A stretch of 64,000 nucleotides of DNA from Streptomyces sp. NBC_00442 (GTDB lineage Bacteria > Actinomycetota > Actinomycetes > Streptomycetales > Streptomycetaceae), in assembly GCF_036014195.1 (NCBI RefSeq), contig NZ_CP107918.1:4898001-4962000 (forward strand), read 5' to 3'. The notes under the pieces are model-generated. The model made no database searches. It was not told the origin of the DNA and was given only the letters and a program-made list of their open reading frames with translations. This document shows, one piece after another, positions 51,450 through 62,669 of the stretch. Each line of letters opens with the position of its first letter. Position 1 is the first letter of the stretch. Both the position numbers and the translations under genes were made by a program.

Positions 51450-52484
51450 TCAGGCGACCCTCTTGGCGTTCTCGATGGTCCGGGCGAGGGCGTCGATGAT
51501 GGGGGCGACCCGTGCGTAGGAGTAGATCGGCTCGGTCAGGCGGGGCACGATCTGCTGGGCCTTGACGGCGGGCAGTTGCGCCCAGGTCGGCTTGGAGCCG
51601 AGATCGGCGGGCTGGAGGGTGCCGGTGCGGTTGTCCATGAGGATCAGGTCCGCCGGGTACTTGCCGACGTTCTCCCAGCTGAGCGACTCGAAGAAGCCCT
51701 GCGAATCGACCTTCGGGGTGACGAACCGGACGCCCAGTTCCTGGAAGTAGCGGGTGTCGCAGCTCCGCTTGGCCTCGGAGACGTAGAAGAGGTCGGGGCT
51801 CGCGGAGCCGAGCAGCACCTTGAGGCCGGGGTTGGCCTTGGTGGCGGCGCGCAGTCGGGCGGAGGCCTTCTCGAAGGCGGCCTTGGCGTCGGTGACCTTC
51901 TTCGCGTCGAGGTCCGCGCCGAGCGACTTGGCGAGGTCCGCGCGGCGCTGGAGCGCGGCGGGCATGCTCTCGTCGGCGGCCCACAGGGCGACGCTGGGCG
52001 CCAGCTCGAGGATCTTGTCCTTGCTGTTGTCCGGCACGTACCAGAGGACGTCCTTCTGCCACATGTCCGTGATCAGCACGTCGGGCGCCAGGGCCGCGTA
52101 CTTCTCGACGCTGAACTCGCCGTAGACGTTGCCGATGATCTCGACCTTGCCGATGTCGAGGCCGCCCGCCTGCACATCGGGCTTGCCGTCCTTGGTCTTC
52201 GTCGGGCCGAAGACGCCCTTGACCTGGATGCCGTAGTCGAAGAGGGCGGCGGCGGTGCCGGTGTAGGCGACGATGTTCTTCGGCAGGGACTTGGTCTTCG
52301 CGGTCCGGCCGCGGTCGTCCGTGAACGACCAGGGCCCGGACGTGCCGGCCCCCGCGGTACCGTCCGCCGACCCGCTCTTCCTGTCGCCGCCACCGCAGGC
52401 GGCAAGGGCGGCACCGATGCCGATAGCACCGCCCATGGCCAGCAGGCCGCGGCGGGTGGGCAGGGACGCTCGGGGGTGGGGCAT
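51450..52484 (-). CDS. desE: DesE-like ferric-siderophore-binding lipoprotein
   Basis: Extracellular binding lipoprotein of 344 residues (FepB/FhuD fold) for ferric hydroxamates such as ferrioxamine. The lipobox is IGIGAALAAC with acylated Cys30. Recognisable stretches are NIVAYTGTAAALFDYGIQVK, VEIIGNVYGEFSVEKYAALA, PDVLITDMWQKDVLWYVPDN and GVRFVTPKVDSQGFFESLSW. The ATG at 52484 follows AGGAAAG; an upstream GTG-like extension is disfavoured. An iron box precedes it, so expression should be repressed by DmdR1 under iron sufficiency. No permease or ATPase is adjacent, nor desABCD. The name relies on similarity to S. coelicolor SCO2780 plus shared position. Confidence 0.85.
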   Translation of the reverse strand: MPHPRASLPTRRGLLAMGGAIGIGAALAACGGGDRKSGSADGTAGAGTSGPWSFTDDRGRTAKTKSLPKNIVAYTGTAAALFDYGIQVKGVFGPTKTKDGKPDVQAGGLDIGKVEIIGNVYGEFSVEKYAALAPDVLITDMWQKDVLWYVPDNSKDKILELAPSVALWAADESMPAALQRRADLAKSLGADLDAKKVTDAKAAFEKASARLRAATKANPGLKVLLGSASPDLFYVSEAKRSCDTRYFQELGVRFVTPKVDSQGFFESLSWENVGKYPADLILMDNRTGTLQPADLGSKPTWAQLPAVKAQQIVPRLTEPIYSYARVAPIIDALARTIENAKRVA

Positions 52485-52538
52485 GACGGTGTCCACTTTC
52501 CTACGTACGTGCCGGGAACCGGCCACTGACTGGGTGCG

Positions 52539-52558
52539 AAGGTAAGCCTACCCTTAGC
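52539..52558. promoter_or_regulatory. DmdR1-type iron box upstream of desE
   Basis: Read on the minus strand, GCTAAGGGTAGGCTTACCTT aligns with the iron-box consensus TTAGGTTAGGCTAACCTAA, with the central TAGGCT core conserved. It is about 55 bases before the desE start. Confidence 0.85.
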
Positions 52559-52705
52559 TTTGCTGTGGCCCCGGCCCTCGGTGCCCCGCCCCCGATGCGG
52601 CCGCCGCCCGGCGTGGCCGTTCGCGCCGTTCCCCGCGCCCCCCGGCGGAGCCGGGGCCGGACCGCCTTGGCATCGGGAGTCCAGCCGGCCTCTGCCCCAG
52701 GGGCC

Positions 52706-53353
52706 CTACGCCCCGAACTCCGCCCGGCACGCGTCGAGTCCCTCGATCCGGACCTCCACCGTGCGAAGGCGCTCCCACTCCGCGCGCTCGAGGCGCAGCC
52801 GCTGGAGGGTGACCGGCCGGTCCTGGACGACGGCGGTGGTGAGCCCGTCGTTGCGGTAGCCGAGCTGGCGCGAGACGCCGAGCGAGCGCGGGTTGTCGGT
52901 CATCGCGGCCGAGACGGCGGCCCGCGCTCCCAGGCCGGCGAACGCCACATGCAGGGCCGCCGCCCGCATTTCGGTGCCGATGCCCCGGCCCTGATGGGCG
53001 GTGCCGAGCCAGGAGCCCGTCTCCACCTCGCGGGCCACCGCGAAGCGGGTCGCCGCCATGTCCTGCCGGCCGACCACGACCCCCTCGTGCAACACGGCGA
53101 GGCTCAGCGTCCAGTCGTCCGGCGACCACGCGGCGATGGTGCCGAGGACGTGCTGCCACACCGCCCGGCCGCGCTCGGCGGGTGAGCCGTCGCTCCACGG
53201 CACAACGAACGGCATACGGTCCGCCGCGTGCACCCCGGCCGCCGCCACTCCCGCGAGTTCGCCCAGCAACTCCAGGTCGGGGAGCCGCAGTTCGAGCCGC
53301 GGCGTGCGAATGCGCAGGGCGTAGAGGGGCCACCAGGCCTGGGCCGGTTCCAT
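52706..53353 (-). CDS. GNAT-family N-acetyltransferase (RimJ/RimL-like)
   Basis: Soluble acetyltransferase of 215 residues. It opens in the typical way (PLYALRIRTPRLELRLPDLE), and the acetyl-CoA loop is ETGSWLGTAHQGRGIGTEMR (Q/R-x-x-G-x-G/A as HQGRGIG). It ends with the expected asparagine/tyrosine element in DNPRSLGVSRQLGYRNDG. The ATG at 53353 is the only good start. It is single, with repeats upstream and the desE iron-box region downstream on the opposite side. Likely substrates are N-terminal amines or small-molecule amines; no specific one is suggested. Confidence 0.85.
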   Translation of the reverse strand: MEPAQAWWPLYALRIRTPRLELRLPDLELLGELAGVAAAGVHAADRMPFVVPWSDGSPAERGRAVWQHVLGTIAAWSPDDWTLSLAVLHEGVVVGRQDMAATRFAVAREVETGSWLGTAHQGRGIGTEMRAAALHVAFAGLGARAAVSAAMTDNPRSLGVSRQLGYRNDGLTTAVVQDRPVTLQRLRLERAEWERLRTVEVRIEGLDACRAEFGA

Positions 53354-53419
53354 GCACCGACTGTGCCGTGCGCCTTCAGCGCCTGTCGAACGAATTGGCC
53401 CTGGGGGAGTCCCGGGCGG

Positions 53420-53806
53420 GGGCGCAGGGGGGCGAGCCCCTGGGCAAGGAAGGGTGCGGGGTGCAGCGCCCCCGGGCAGGGGTGCGGGGGGTGGAGCCCC
53501 AGGGCAGGGGTGCGGGGGGGGGTGGAGCCTTGGGCGGGGGTGCAGGGGGCGGAGCCCCCGCCGGGGTTCGAGGGGCGGAGCCCCTCGGGGGGTCTGGGGC
53601 GCAGCCCCAGGGAGCCGCACTCCTCAAGTAGCCGCACGGGCGGGAGGGTGGGGAAACCCGTCGGGGTCTGGGGCGCAGCCCCAGGGAGCCGCACTCTCAA
53701 GTTGCCGCACGGGCGGGAGGGTGGGGAAACCCGTCGGGGTCTGGGGCGCAGCCCCAGGGAGCCGCACTCCTCAAGTAGCCGCACGGGCGGGAGGGTAGGC
53801 AAACCC
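53420..53806. repeat. Intergenic GC-rich repeats, including three 74-bp tandem copies
   Basis: From 53420 a degenerate GGGTGCGGGGGGTGGAGCCC element is repeated about five times. From 53592 three near-identical units of about 74 bases start at 53592, 53666 and 53739. Each contains GTCTGGGGCGCAGCCCCAGG, then GAGCCGCACTC, a short TCAAGTAGC spacer, and GCACGGGCGGGAGGGT. The units are inverted relatives of the elements near 25.6 and 61.5 kb. No gene is credible in 53354-53845. Confidence 0.92.
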
Positions 53807-53845
53807 CCAGGGAGCCGGGGCCGGGGCCGGGCCCGCCAAGCCGGC

Positions 53846-54040
53846 CTAGCCCAGGAGCGGCACCTGCCTCCGCAACGGCGCATACGTGAAGCGCACCTTG
53901 TGCGACGCACTCGGCTCGTACGCGCGCAGGCACAGCCCACAGTGCCAGTGCCAGCGATCCGCGGCACCCGGCGCCGTCGTCGAGGTGTCCTTCCACAGCG
54001 GTGGACGGCTCGCGCAACTGGGGCAGGTCGGGGGATTCAC
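53846..54040 (-). CDS. Small zinc-ribbon protein
   Basis: Predicted small protein of about 64 residues from a GTG at 54040 (VNPPTCPSCASRPPLWKDTS); an ATG at 54100 would add 20 Arg-rich residues. Two CxxC knuckles, CPSC and CGLC, are 32 residues apart and would bind one zinc ion. The rest reads AADRWHWHCGLCLRAYEPSA and ends FTYAPLRRQVPLLG. The sequence looks constrained and unlike the surrounding repeats. It lies about 100 bases downstream of the acyl-CoA dehydrogenase end on the same strand. Function unknown; nucleic-acid or protein binding is typical for such ribbons. Confidence 0.55.
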   Translation of the reverse strand: MNPPTCPSCASRPPLWKDTSTTAPGAADRWHWHCGLCLRAYEPSASHKVRFTYAPLRRQVPLLG

Positions 54041-54144
54041 CCTGCCAGGGTGCGGCCCCGGCCCCCCACCGCGGCGCCGACGCGAGCGGCACCACTCCAT
54101 CGGGGGACCCGGGGCCCAGGGAGCGCGAAGAGCGGGCGCGAACG

Positions 54145-55305
54145 TCAGGCGGGCAGCCCCAGTTCGCGGGCGATCAGCATCCGCTGCACCTCGCTCGTGC
54201 CCTCGCCGATCTCCAGGATCTTGGAGTCGCGCCACATGCGGGCCACCGGATACTCGTTCATGAAGCCGTAGCCGCCGAAGATCTGCGTGCCCTCACGGGC
54301 GTTGTCGACCGCCACGGTCGAGGAGTACAGCTTCGCGAGCGCCGCCTCCTTCTTGAACGGCTCTCCGTGCACCAGGCGGGACGCGGCGTCGCGCCAGCCG
54401 ACCCGCGCCATATGCGCCCGCAGCTCCATGTCGGCCATCTTGAACTGAATGGCCTGGTTCTCGCCGATCGGCCGGCCGAACGCGTGCCGCTCCTTGGCGT
54501 ACTTCACCGACTCGTCCACGCAGCCCTGTGCGAGCCCGGTCGCGAGCGCCGAGATCGCGATGCGGCCCTCGTCCAGGATGCGCAGGAACTGCGCGTACCC
54601 GCGGCCCTCCTCGCCCAGGAGGTTGGCCGCCGGGACGCGCACGTCCGAGAAGGACAGCTCGCGGGTGTCCGACGCGTTCCAGCCGACCTTCGAGTACGGT
54701 GCCGCGACCGTGAAGCCCGGCGTGCCGGACGGCACGATGATCGAGGAGATCAGCGGGCGGCCGTCGTCCTTGCGGCCGGTGACCGCCGTGACGGTGACCA
54801 GGCCCGTGATGTCCGTACCGGAGTTGGTGATGAAGCACTTCGAGCCGTTGATGACCCACTCGTCGCCGTCGCGCACCGCGGTCGTCCGCGTGCCGCCCGC
54901 GTCCGAGCCGCAGTCCGGCTCGGTCAGGCCGAACGCGCCGAGCATCTCGCCCGAGCACAGCTTCGGCAGCCACTCGCGCTTCTGCTCCTCCGTACCGAAC
55001 CGGAACACCGGCATCGCGCCGAGCGAGACACCGGCCTCCAGGGTGATGGCCACCGACGAGTCGACCCGGGCCAGCTCCTCAAGGGCGATGCCGAGCGCGA
55101 GGTAGTCGCCGCCCATGCCGCCGTACTCCTCGGGGAAGGGCAGCCCGAACAGGCCCATGCGGCCCATCTCGCGGACGATCTCGTACGGGAACTCGTGGCG
55201 CTCGTAGAAGTCGCCGATCTTCGGGGCGACGACGTCGTGGGCGAACTCCTCGACGGTTCGGCGGAGTTCCTCGTGCTCGGAAGTGAGACGGTGGTCGAGG
55301 GGCAT
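54145..55305 (-). CDS. acdH: Acyl-CoA dehydrogenase AcdH (isovaleryl/branched short chain)
   Basis: Cytoplasmic FAD enzyme of 386 residues that oxidises branched short-chain acyl-CoAs such as isovaleryl-CoA. Family motifs are LGAFGLTEPDCGSDAGGTRT (FAD/substrate loop), KCFITNSGTDITG, VGWNASDTRELSFSDVRVP, and near the C-terminus QIFGGYGFMNEYPVARMWRD then ILEIGEGTSEVQRMLIAREL. The catalytic glutamate is expected at that EGTSE position, as in short/medium-chain enzymes, rather than at the isovaleryl-type internal site. It starts two bases from the HMG-CoA lyase stop. Operon membership with methylcrotonyl-CoA carboxylase supports leucine/valine catabolism. AcdH is the name used in S. coelicolor and S. 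avermitilis. Confidence 0.88.
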   Translation of the reverse strand: MPLDHRLTSEHEELRRTVEEFAHDVVAPKIGDFYERHEFPYEIVREMGRMGLFGLPFPEEYGGMGGDYLALGIALEELARVDSSVAITLEAGVSLGAMPVFRFGTEEQKREWLPKLCSGEMLGAFGLTEPDCGSDAGGTRTTAVRDGDEWVINGSKCFITNSGTDITGLVTVTAVTGRKDDGRPLISSIIVPSGTPGFTVAAPYSKVGWNASDTRELSFSDVRVPAANLLGEEGRGYAQFLRILDEGRIAISALATGLAQGCVDESVKYAKERHAFGRPIGENQAIQFKMADMELRAHMARVGWRDAASRLVHGEPFKKEAALAKLYSSTVAVDNAREGTQIFGGYGFMNEYPVARMWRDSKILEIGEGTSEVQRMLIARELGLPA

Positions 55306-55307
55306 GG

Positions 55308-56242
55308 CTACGACTCCTGGTGGGAGAGGGCACGTACGGTGCGGGAGGGGCTGGGGCGGCCCAGCTGTCCGGCCATCCACACGCTGGTGGCGGTGAGCAG
55401 GCCGAGGTCGACCCCGGTGTCGACACCGAGGCCCTTGAGCATCCACACGAGGTCTTCGGTGGCGAGGTTTCCGGTCGCGGACTTCGCGTACGGGCAGCCG
55501 CCGAGGCCGCCCGCCGACGCGTCCACGGTGCTCACTCCGTGCTGGAGCGCGGCGAGGGTGTTGGCGAGCGCCTGGCCGTACGTGTCGTGGAAGTGCACGC
55601 CGATGGAACTGGTCGGCACGCCCTGTTCGTTGAGCGCGGCGAGCAGGGTCCCGACATGGGCGGGGGTGGCGACCCCGATGGTGTCGCCCAGGCTCAGCTC
55701 GTCGCAGCCCATGTCCATGAGGGCCTTCGCGACGCGCACCACCTGCGCCACCGGCACCGCGCCTTCCCACGGGTCGCCGAAGCACATCGACAGATAGCCC
55801 CTGACGTGCGCCCCTTCCGTCTTCGCGCGGGTCACCACCGGCTCGAACATCGCGAGCGACTCGTCGACCGTGCGGTTCAGATTGGCCTTGGCGAAGGACT
55901 CGGTGGCGCTCGCGAAGACCGCGATGCGGCGGGCACCCAGCGCGAGAGCCCGGTCCAGACCCCGCTCGTTCGGTACGAGGACCGGCAACTCCACGCCGTC
56001 GAGGTCGCCAAGGAGCGGGAACAGGGCTTCCGCGTCGGCGAGTTGGGGAACCCACGTGGGGCGCACGAAGCTCGTCGCCTCGATGGTGGTCAGGCCGGCG
56101 GCCGCGAGGCGGTGCACGAACTCGGCCTTGATCTCGGTCGGCACGACCGACTTCTCGTTCTGCAGCCCGTCGCGCGCGCCGACCTCGTGGATGCGGACCC
56201 GGGCCGGAAGGCCCTGCGCCGGTACGACCATGGGCAGGTCGG

Positions 56243-56246
<4 letters not shown>
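55308..56246 (-). CDS. Hydroxymethylglutaryl-CoA lyase
   Basis: Soluble aldolase-type enzyme of 312 residues that cleaves HMG-CoA to acetyl-CoA and acetoacetate, the last step of leucine degradation. The barrel opens [20 protein letters not shown] with the catalytic Arg-Asp. It contains [20 protein letters not shown] and [18 protein letters not shown] with metal-ligand histidines, and the active-site cysteine loop [15 protein letters not shown]. The start overlaps the carboxylase alpha stop as ATGA. It sits between the carboxylase and the dehydrogenase genes of the same operon. Confidence 0.94.
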
Positions 56247-58198
<1,952 letters not shown>

Positions 58199-58260
58199 GG
58201 AAGCCCTCAACGTAGAAGTCGACGCGGATGTCGTCCCGGGTGTCTCAGCCGTCATGTCCG

Positions 58261-59898
<1,638 letters not shown>

Positions 59899-59940
59899 CG
59901 TGTCGAGCCCCCTTGCCCGTGCGCGGCGACGTCAACGGAG

Positions 59941-59986
59941 GTTAATGGCCGTTAACTCGTTTCGTTCAGGTTAACGAGCGCTAACC
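59941..59986. promoter_or_regulatory. Two TetR-type operators between tetR and the leucine operon
   Basis: GTTAATGGCCGTTAAC (59941-59956) and GGTTAACGAGCGCTAACC (59969-59986) are imperfect palindromes sharing GTTAA half-sites. Both lie between the divergent starts, so binding would repress both sides. Confidence 0.75.
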
Positions 59987-60008
59987 CCATTGTCTAGAAT
60001 GACTTCCC

Positions 60009-60605
60009 ATGAGCACCCGTACCGACGCCCCGACCCGCCGCGAGCAGATCCTGCGCGAGGCCGCCCGGCTCTTCGCCGAACGCGGCTTCCACGGCGTCGG
60101 CGTCGACGAGATAGGGGCCGCCGTCGGCATCAGCGGCCCCGGCCTGTACCGGCACTTCGCGGGCAAGGACGCGATGCTGGCCGAGCTGCTCGTCGGCATC
60201 AGCGGGCGGCTGTACGACGGCGGGCGCAAACGAGTCGCCGAGGCCGAGGGCGACCCCGAGCGGCTGCTCGGCGCGCTCATCGACGGGCACATCGACTTCG
60301 CCCTCGACGACCGGTCCCTGATCACCCTGCACGACCGCGAGCTCGACCGGCTCCGCGACAGCGACCGCAAGCTGGTGCGCCAGCTCCAGCGGCAGTACGT
60401 CGAGCTGTGGGTCGGCGTGGTGAGCGAGCTGTATCCGCCGGTGCCGGAGGCGGAGGTGCGCGGGGCGGTGCACGCGGTGTTCGGGCTGCTCAACTCCACC
60501 CCGCACCTCGGTACGCACGGCTCCGGGCTGCCCGGCCGGGCCGGCACCGAGGCGCTGCTCCGCCGTCTGGCGCACGGCGCGTTCGCCTCCTTGGACGCAC
60601 GCTGA
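60009..60605 (+). CDS. TetR-family repressor of the leucine/acyl-CoA operon
   Basis: Cytoplasmic TetR regulator of 198 residues. The helix-turn-helix is REQILREAARLFAERGFHGV followed by GVDEIGAAVGISGPGLYRHF and AGKDAMLAELLVGIS. The ligand domain is helical with DFALDDRSLITLHDRELDRL and ends LLRRLAHGAFASLDAR, like regulators of acyl-CoA metabolism. Divergent position and two shared palindromes imply autoregulation and repression of the carboxylase-lyase-dehydrogenase operon, with an acyl-CoA as likely inducer (inferred). Confidence 0.9.
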   Translation: MSTRTDAPTRREQILREAARLFAERGFHGVGVDEIGAAVGISGPGLYRHFAGKDAMLAELLVGISGRLYDGGRKRVAEAEGDPERLLGALIDGHIDFALDDRSLITLHDRELDRLRDSDRKLVRQLQRQYVELWVGVVSELYPPVPEAEVRGAVHAVFGLLNSTPHLGTHGSGLPGRAGTEALLRRLAHGAFASLDAR

Positions 60606-60688
60606 GCCCGCTGCGCCGCCCCCGGCGGCCCGTCCGCGGCTCGGGACGCACCGGCCGTGCGCGGCGCGGGCGGGGCAGAATGGGCGGC

Positions 60689-61459
60689 ATGCCGATACCC
60701 AGCCGTGCCGCCCTTGTCGACCACCTAGTCCGCACCCGTATCGCCGGCGACGTCGCCACGCCCCGCGACAACAACCTCTCCCACTACCGCAGGCTCGCCA
60801 ACGGCGACCGCCACTACTGGCTGGGCCTGGAGCTGGGCGACCGCTGGGCCGACGAGCAGGACGTGCTCGCCGTCATGGCCGAGCGCTGCGGCGTCGTCGA
60901 CGACCCCGAGCACCGCGCCGGTCAGGACACCATCGACCCGGAGCTCACGGTCGACGGCCTCGACCGGATGGCGGCGCGGCTGCGCAAGGCGGCGGCGGGG
61001 CGGCAGCGGGTCCTGTTCGCGACCGGGCACCCGGGCGCGCTCCTGGACGTCCACAGCCGGACCGCGGCGGCGCTGCGGGCGGCCGGCTGCGACATCGTAC
61101 GGATCCCCGGCGGGCTCACGGCCGACGAGGGGTACGTCGTGCAGTTCGCGGACGTGGCCGTGTTCGAGCGGGGCGCGTCGCTGTGGCACACCCACTCGCC
61201 GGAGCCCATGCGGGCGATTCTCGGCGCCCTCGAAACGCCGCCGGACCTCGTGGTCGCGGATCACGGGTGGGCGGGGTGCGCGGGGCAGCTCGGGGTCGAC
61301 GCGATGGGGTACGCGGACTGCAACGACCCCGCGCTCTTCATCGGCGAGGCGGAGGGGTCGCTCCAGGTGACGGTGCCGCTGGACGACCACGTCCTGGACC
61401 CCCGCTTCTACGAGCCGATGACGGCATACCTGCTCGACGCGGCGGGCCTCTCGGCCTGA
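60689..61459 (+). CDS. Conserved actinobacterial protein annotated as phosphatase
   Basis: Soluble protein of 256 residues from ATG 60689 (MPIPSRAALVDHLVRTRIAG); an ATG nine bases upstream is possible. Stretches include ATPRDNNLSHYRRLANGDRH, RQRVLFATGHPGALLDVHSR, DIVRIPGGLTADEGYVVQFA and VVADHGWAGCAGQLGVDAMG. The last, with DCNDPALFIGEAEG, suggests a ligand- or metal-binding pocket. Homologues are commonly labelled phosphatase in Streptomyces, but I see no canonical catalytic motif, so the activity is unproven. It follows the TetR gene by 83 bases in the same direction. Confidence 0.65.
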   Translation: MPIPSRAALVDHLVRTRIAGDVATPRDNNLSHYRRLANGDRHYWLGLELGDRWADEQDVLAVMAERCGVVDDPEHRAGQDTIDPELTVDGLDRMAARLRKAAAGRQRVLFATGHPGALLDVHSRTAAALRAAGCDIVRIPGGLTADEGYVVQFADVAVFERGASLWHTHSPEPMRAILGALETPPDLVVADHGWAGCAGQLGVDAMGYADCNDPALFIGEAEGSLQVTVPLDDHVLDPRFYEPMTAYLLDAAGLSA

Positions 61460-61489
61460 CCCCGGGGCGTGTTCACCCACCTCCCGCCC

Positions 61490-61735
61490 GTGCGGCTACT
61501 TGAGGGGTGCGGCTCCCTGGGGGCTCCGCCCCCAGACCCCCGTTCGCGCCTTAAGGGCGCTCGTCCTCAATCTCCCCCAAGGCCTTAAGGGCCAGGGGGG
61601 ACCCCCATGACGGGCTGAGGATGTCCATGCTGCCCGGCACCGAGCAGTTAAGGGGCGCGGGGAACTGCGCGGGAAGCGGGCACGGTCCGCACCCGAAAAC
61701 CGGCCGTTCAAGGGGCGCGGGGAACTGCGCGCACC
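61490..61735. repeat. Intergenic GC-rich repeats (third site)
   Basis: The hairpin element GCTCCGCCCCCAGACCCCCG with CGTTCGCGCC follows TGCGGCTACTTGAGGGGTGC near 61500. Two copies of AAGGGGCGCGGGGAACTGCG with an intervening GGGCACGGTCCGCACCCGAA occur from 61650 to 61735. They are the same families as at 25.6-26.1 kb. No gene lies in 61460-61759. Confidence 0.9.
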
Positions 61736-61759
61736 CGGGGTTCGCACGCCGGGTGGGGC

Positions 61760-62632
61760 TCAGCGGGGGATCCGGACGACGCCCTCCTGGATCACCGTGA
61801 TCGCCAGACGGCCGTCCTGGGTGTAGATGCGGGCCTGCCCCAACCCCCGCCCGCCGGAGGCGGACGGCGACTCCTGGTCGTACAGGAGCCATTCGTCCGC
61901 CCGGAACGGCCGGTGGAACCACATCGCGTGGTCCAGCGAAGCGCCCACCACGTCACCCACGGTCCACCCGCCCCGCCCGTGCGCGAGCAGCACCGAGTCG
62001 AGCAGCGTCATGTCGGAGACGTACGTCGCGAGGCAGACATGGAGCAGCGGATCGTCCGCGAGCTTGCCGTTCGTGCGGAACCACACCTGCGAGCGCGGCT
62101 CGCGCGGGGTGCCGACCGTGCCCCAGGGCGGGGCGTCCACGTACCGCAGGTCGACCGCCGCGCGGGCTTCGAGGAGGCGGTCCACGACACCGGGGTCGTG
62201 GAAGGCACCGGCGTATCGCGGCAGCATCTCCGCGGCCGTCGGCAGCGACTCCGGGTCCGGCGCGGGCGGCATGTCCGCCTGGTGCTCCATGCCCTCCTCG
62301 TACCTCTGGAACGACGCCGAGAGGTGGAAGATCGGCTGGCCGTGCTGGATGGCGACGACGCGCCGGGTCGTGAAGGAGGCGCCGTCGCGGATGCGGTCGA
62401 CCGTGTAGACGATCGGCGCGCCGGGGTCGCCCGCCCGCAGGAAGTACGCGTGCAGCGAGTGCGCGAGCCGCTCGGCGGGGACGGTGCGGCCCGCCGCGAC
62501 CAGGGCCTGCGCGGCCACCTGGCCACCGAAGACGCGGGGGACCACCGCCGAGCGGGAGCGTCCCCGGAAGATGTCCTCCTCGATCCGCTCCAGGTCGAGC
62601 AGATCGAGGAGGTTCTCAAGTGCCTGATGCAT
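61760..62632 (-). CDS. tesB: Acyl-CoA thioesterase II
   Basis: Soluble double-hotdog thioesterase of 290 residues that hydrolyses acyl-CoA to free acid and CoA. TesB features are FRGRSRSAVVPRVFGGQVAA, RLAHSLHAYFLRAGDPGAPI, RDGASFTTRRVVAIQHGQPI and, in the second hotdog, SLDHAMWFHRPFRADEWLL with the catalytic Asp and then GRGLGQARIYTQDGRLAITV. The start ATG 62632 begins MHQALENLLDLLDLERIEED. It lies 37 bases after an acyl-CoA dehydrogenase gene in the same direction, so they form a small acyl-CoA operon. Confidence 0.93.
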   Translation of the reverse strand: MHQALENLLDLLDLERIEEDIFRGRSRSAVVPRVFGGQVAAQALVAAGRTVPAERLAHSLHAYFLRAGDPGAPIVYTVDRIRDGASFTTRRVVAIQHGQPIFHLSASFQRYEEGMEHQADMPPAPDPESLPTAAEMLPRYAGAFHDPGVVDRLLEARAAVDLRYVDAPPWGTVGTPREPRSQVWFRTNGKLADDPLLHVCLATYVSDMTLLDSVLLAHGRGGWTVGDVVGASLDHAMWFHRPFRADEWLLYDQESPSASGGRGLGQARIYTQDGRLAITVIQEGVVRIPR

Positions 62633-62669
62633 GACGCTAGTTGTATCCGACCGCCGCCGTGACGGGCCC

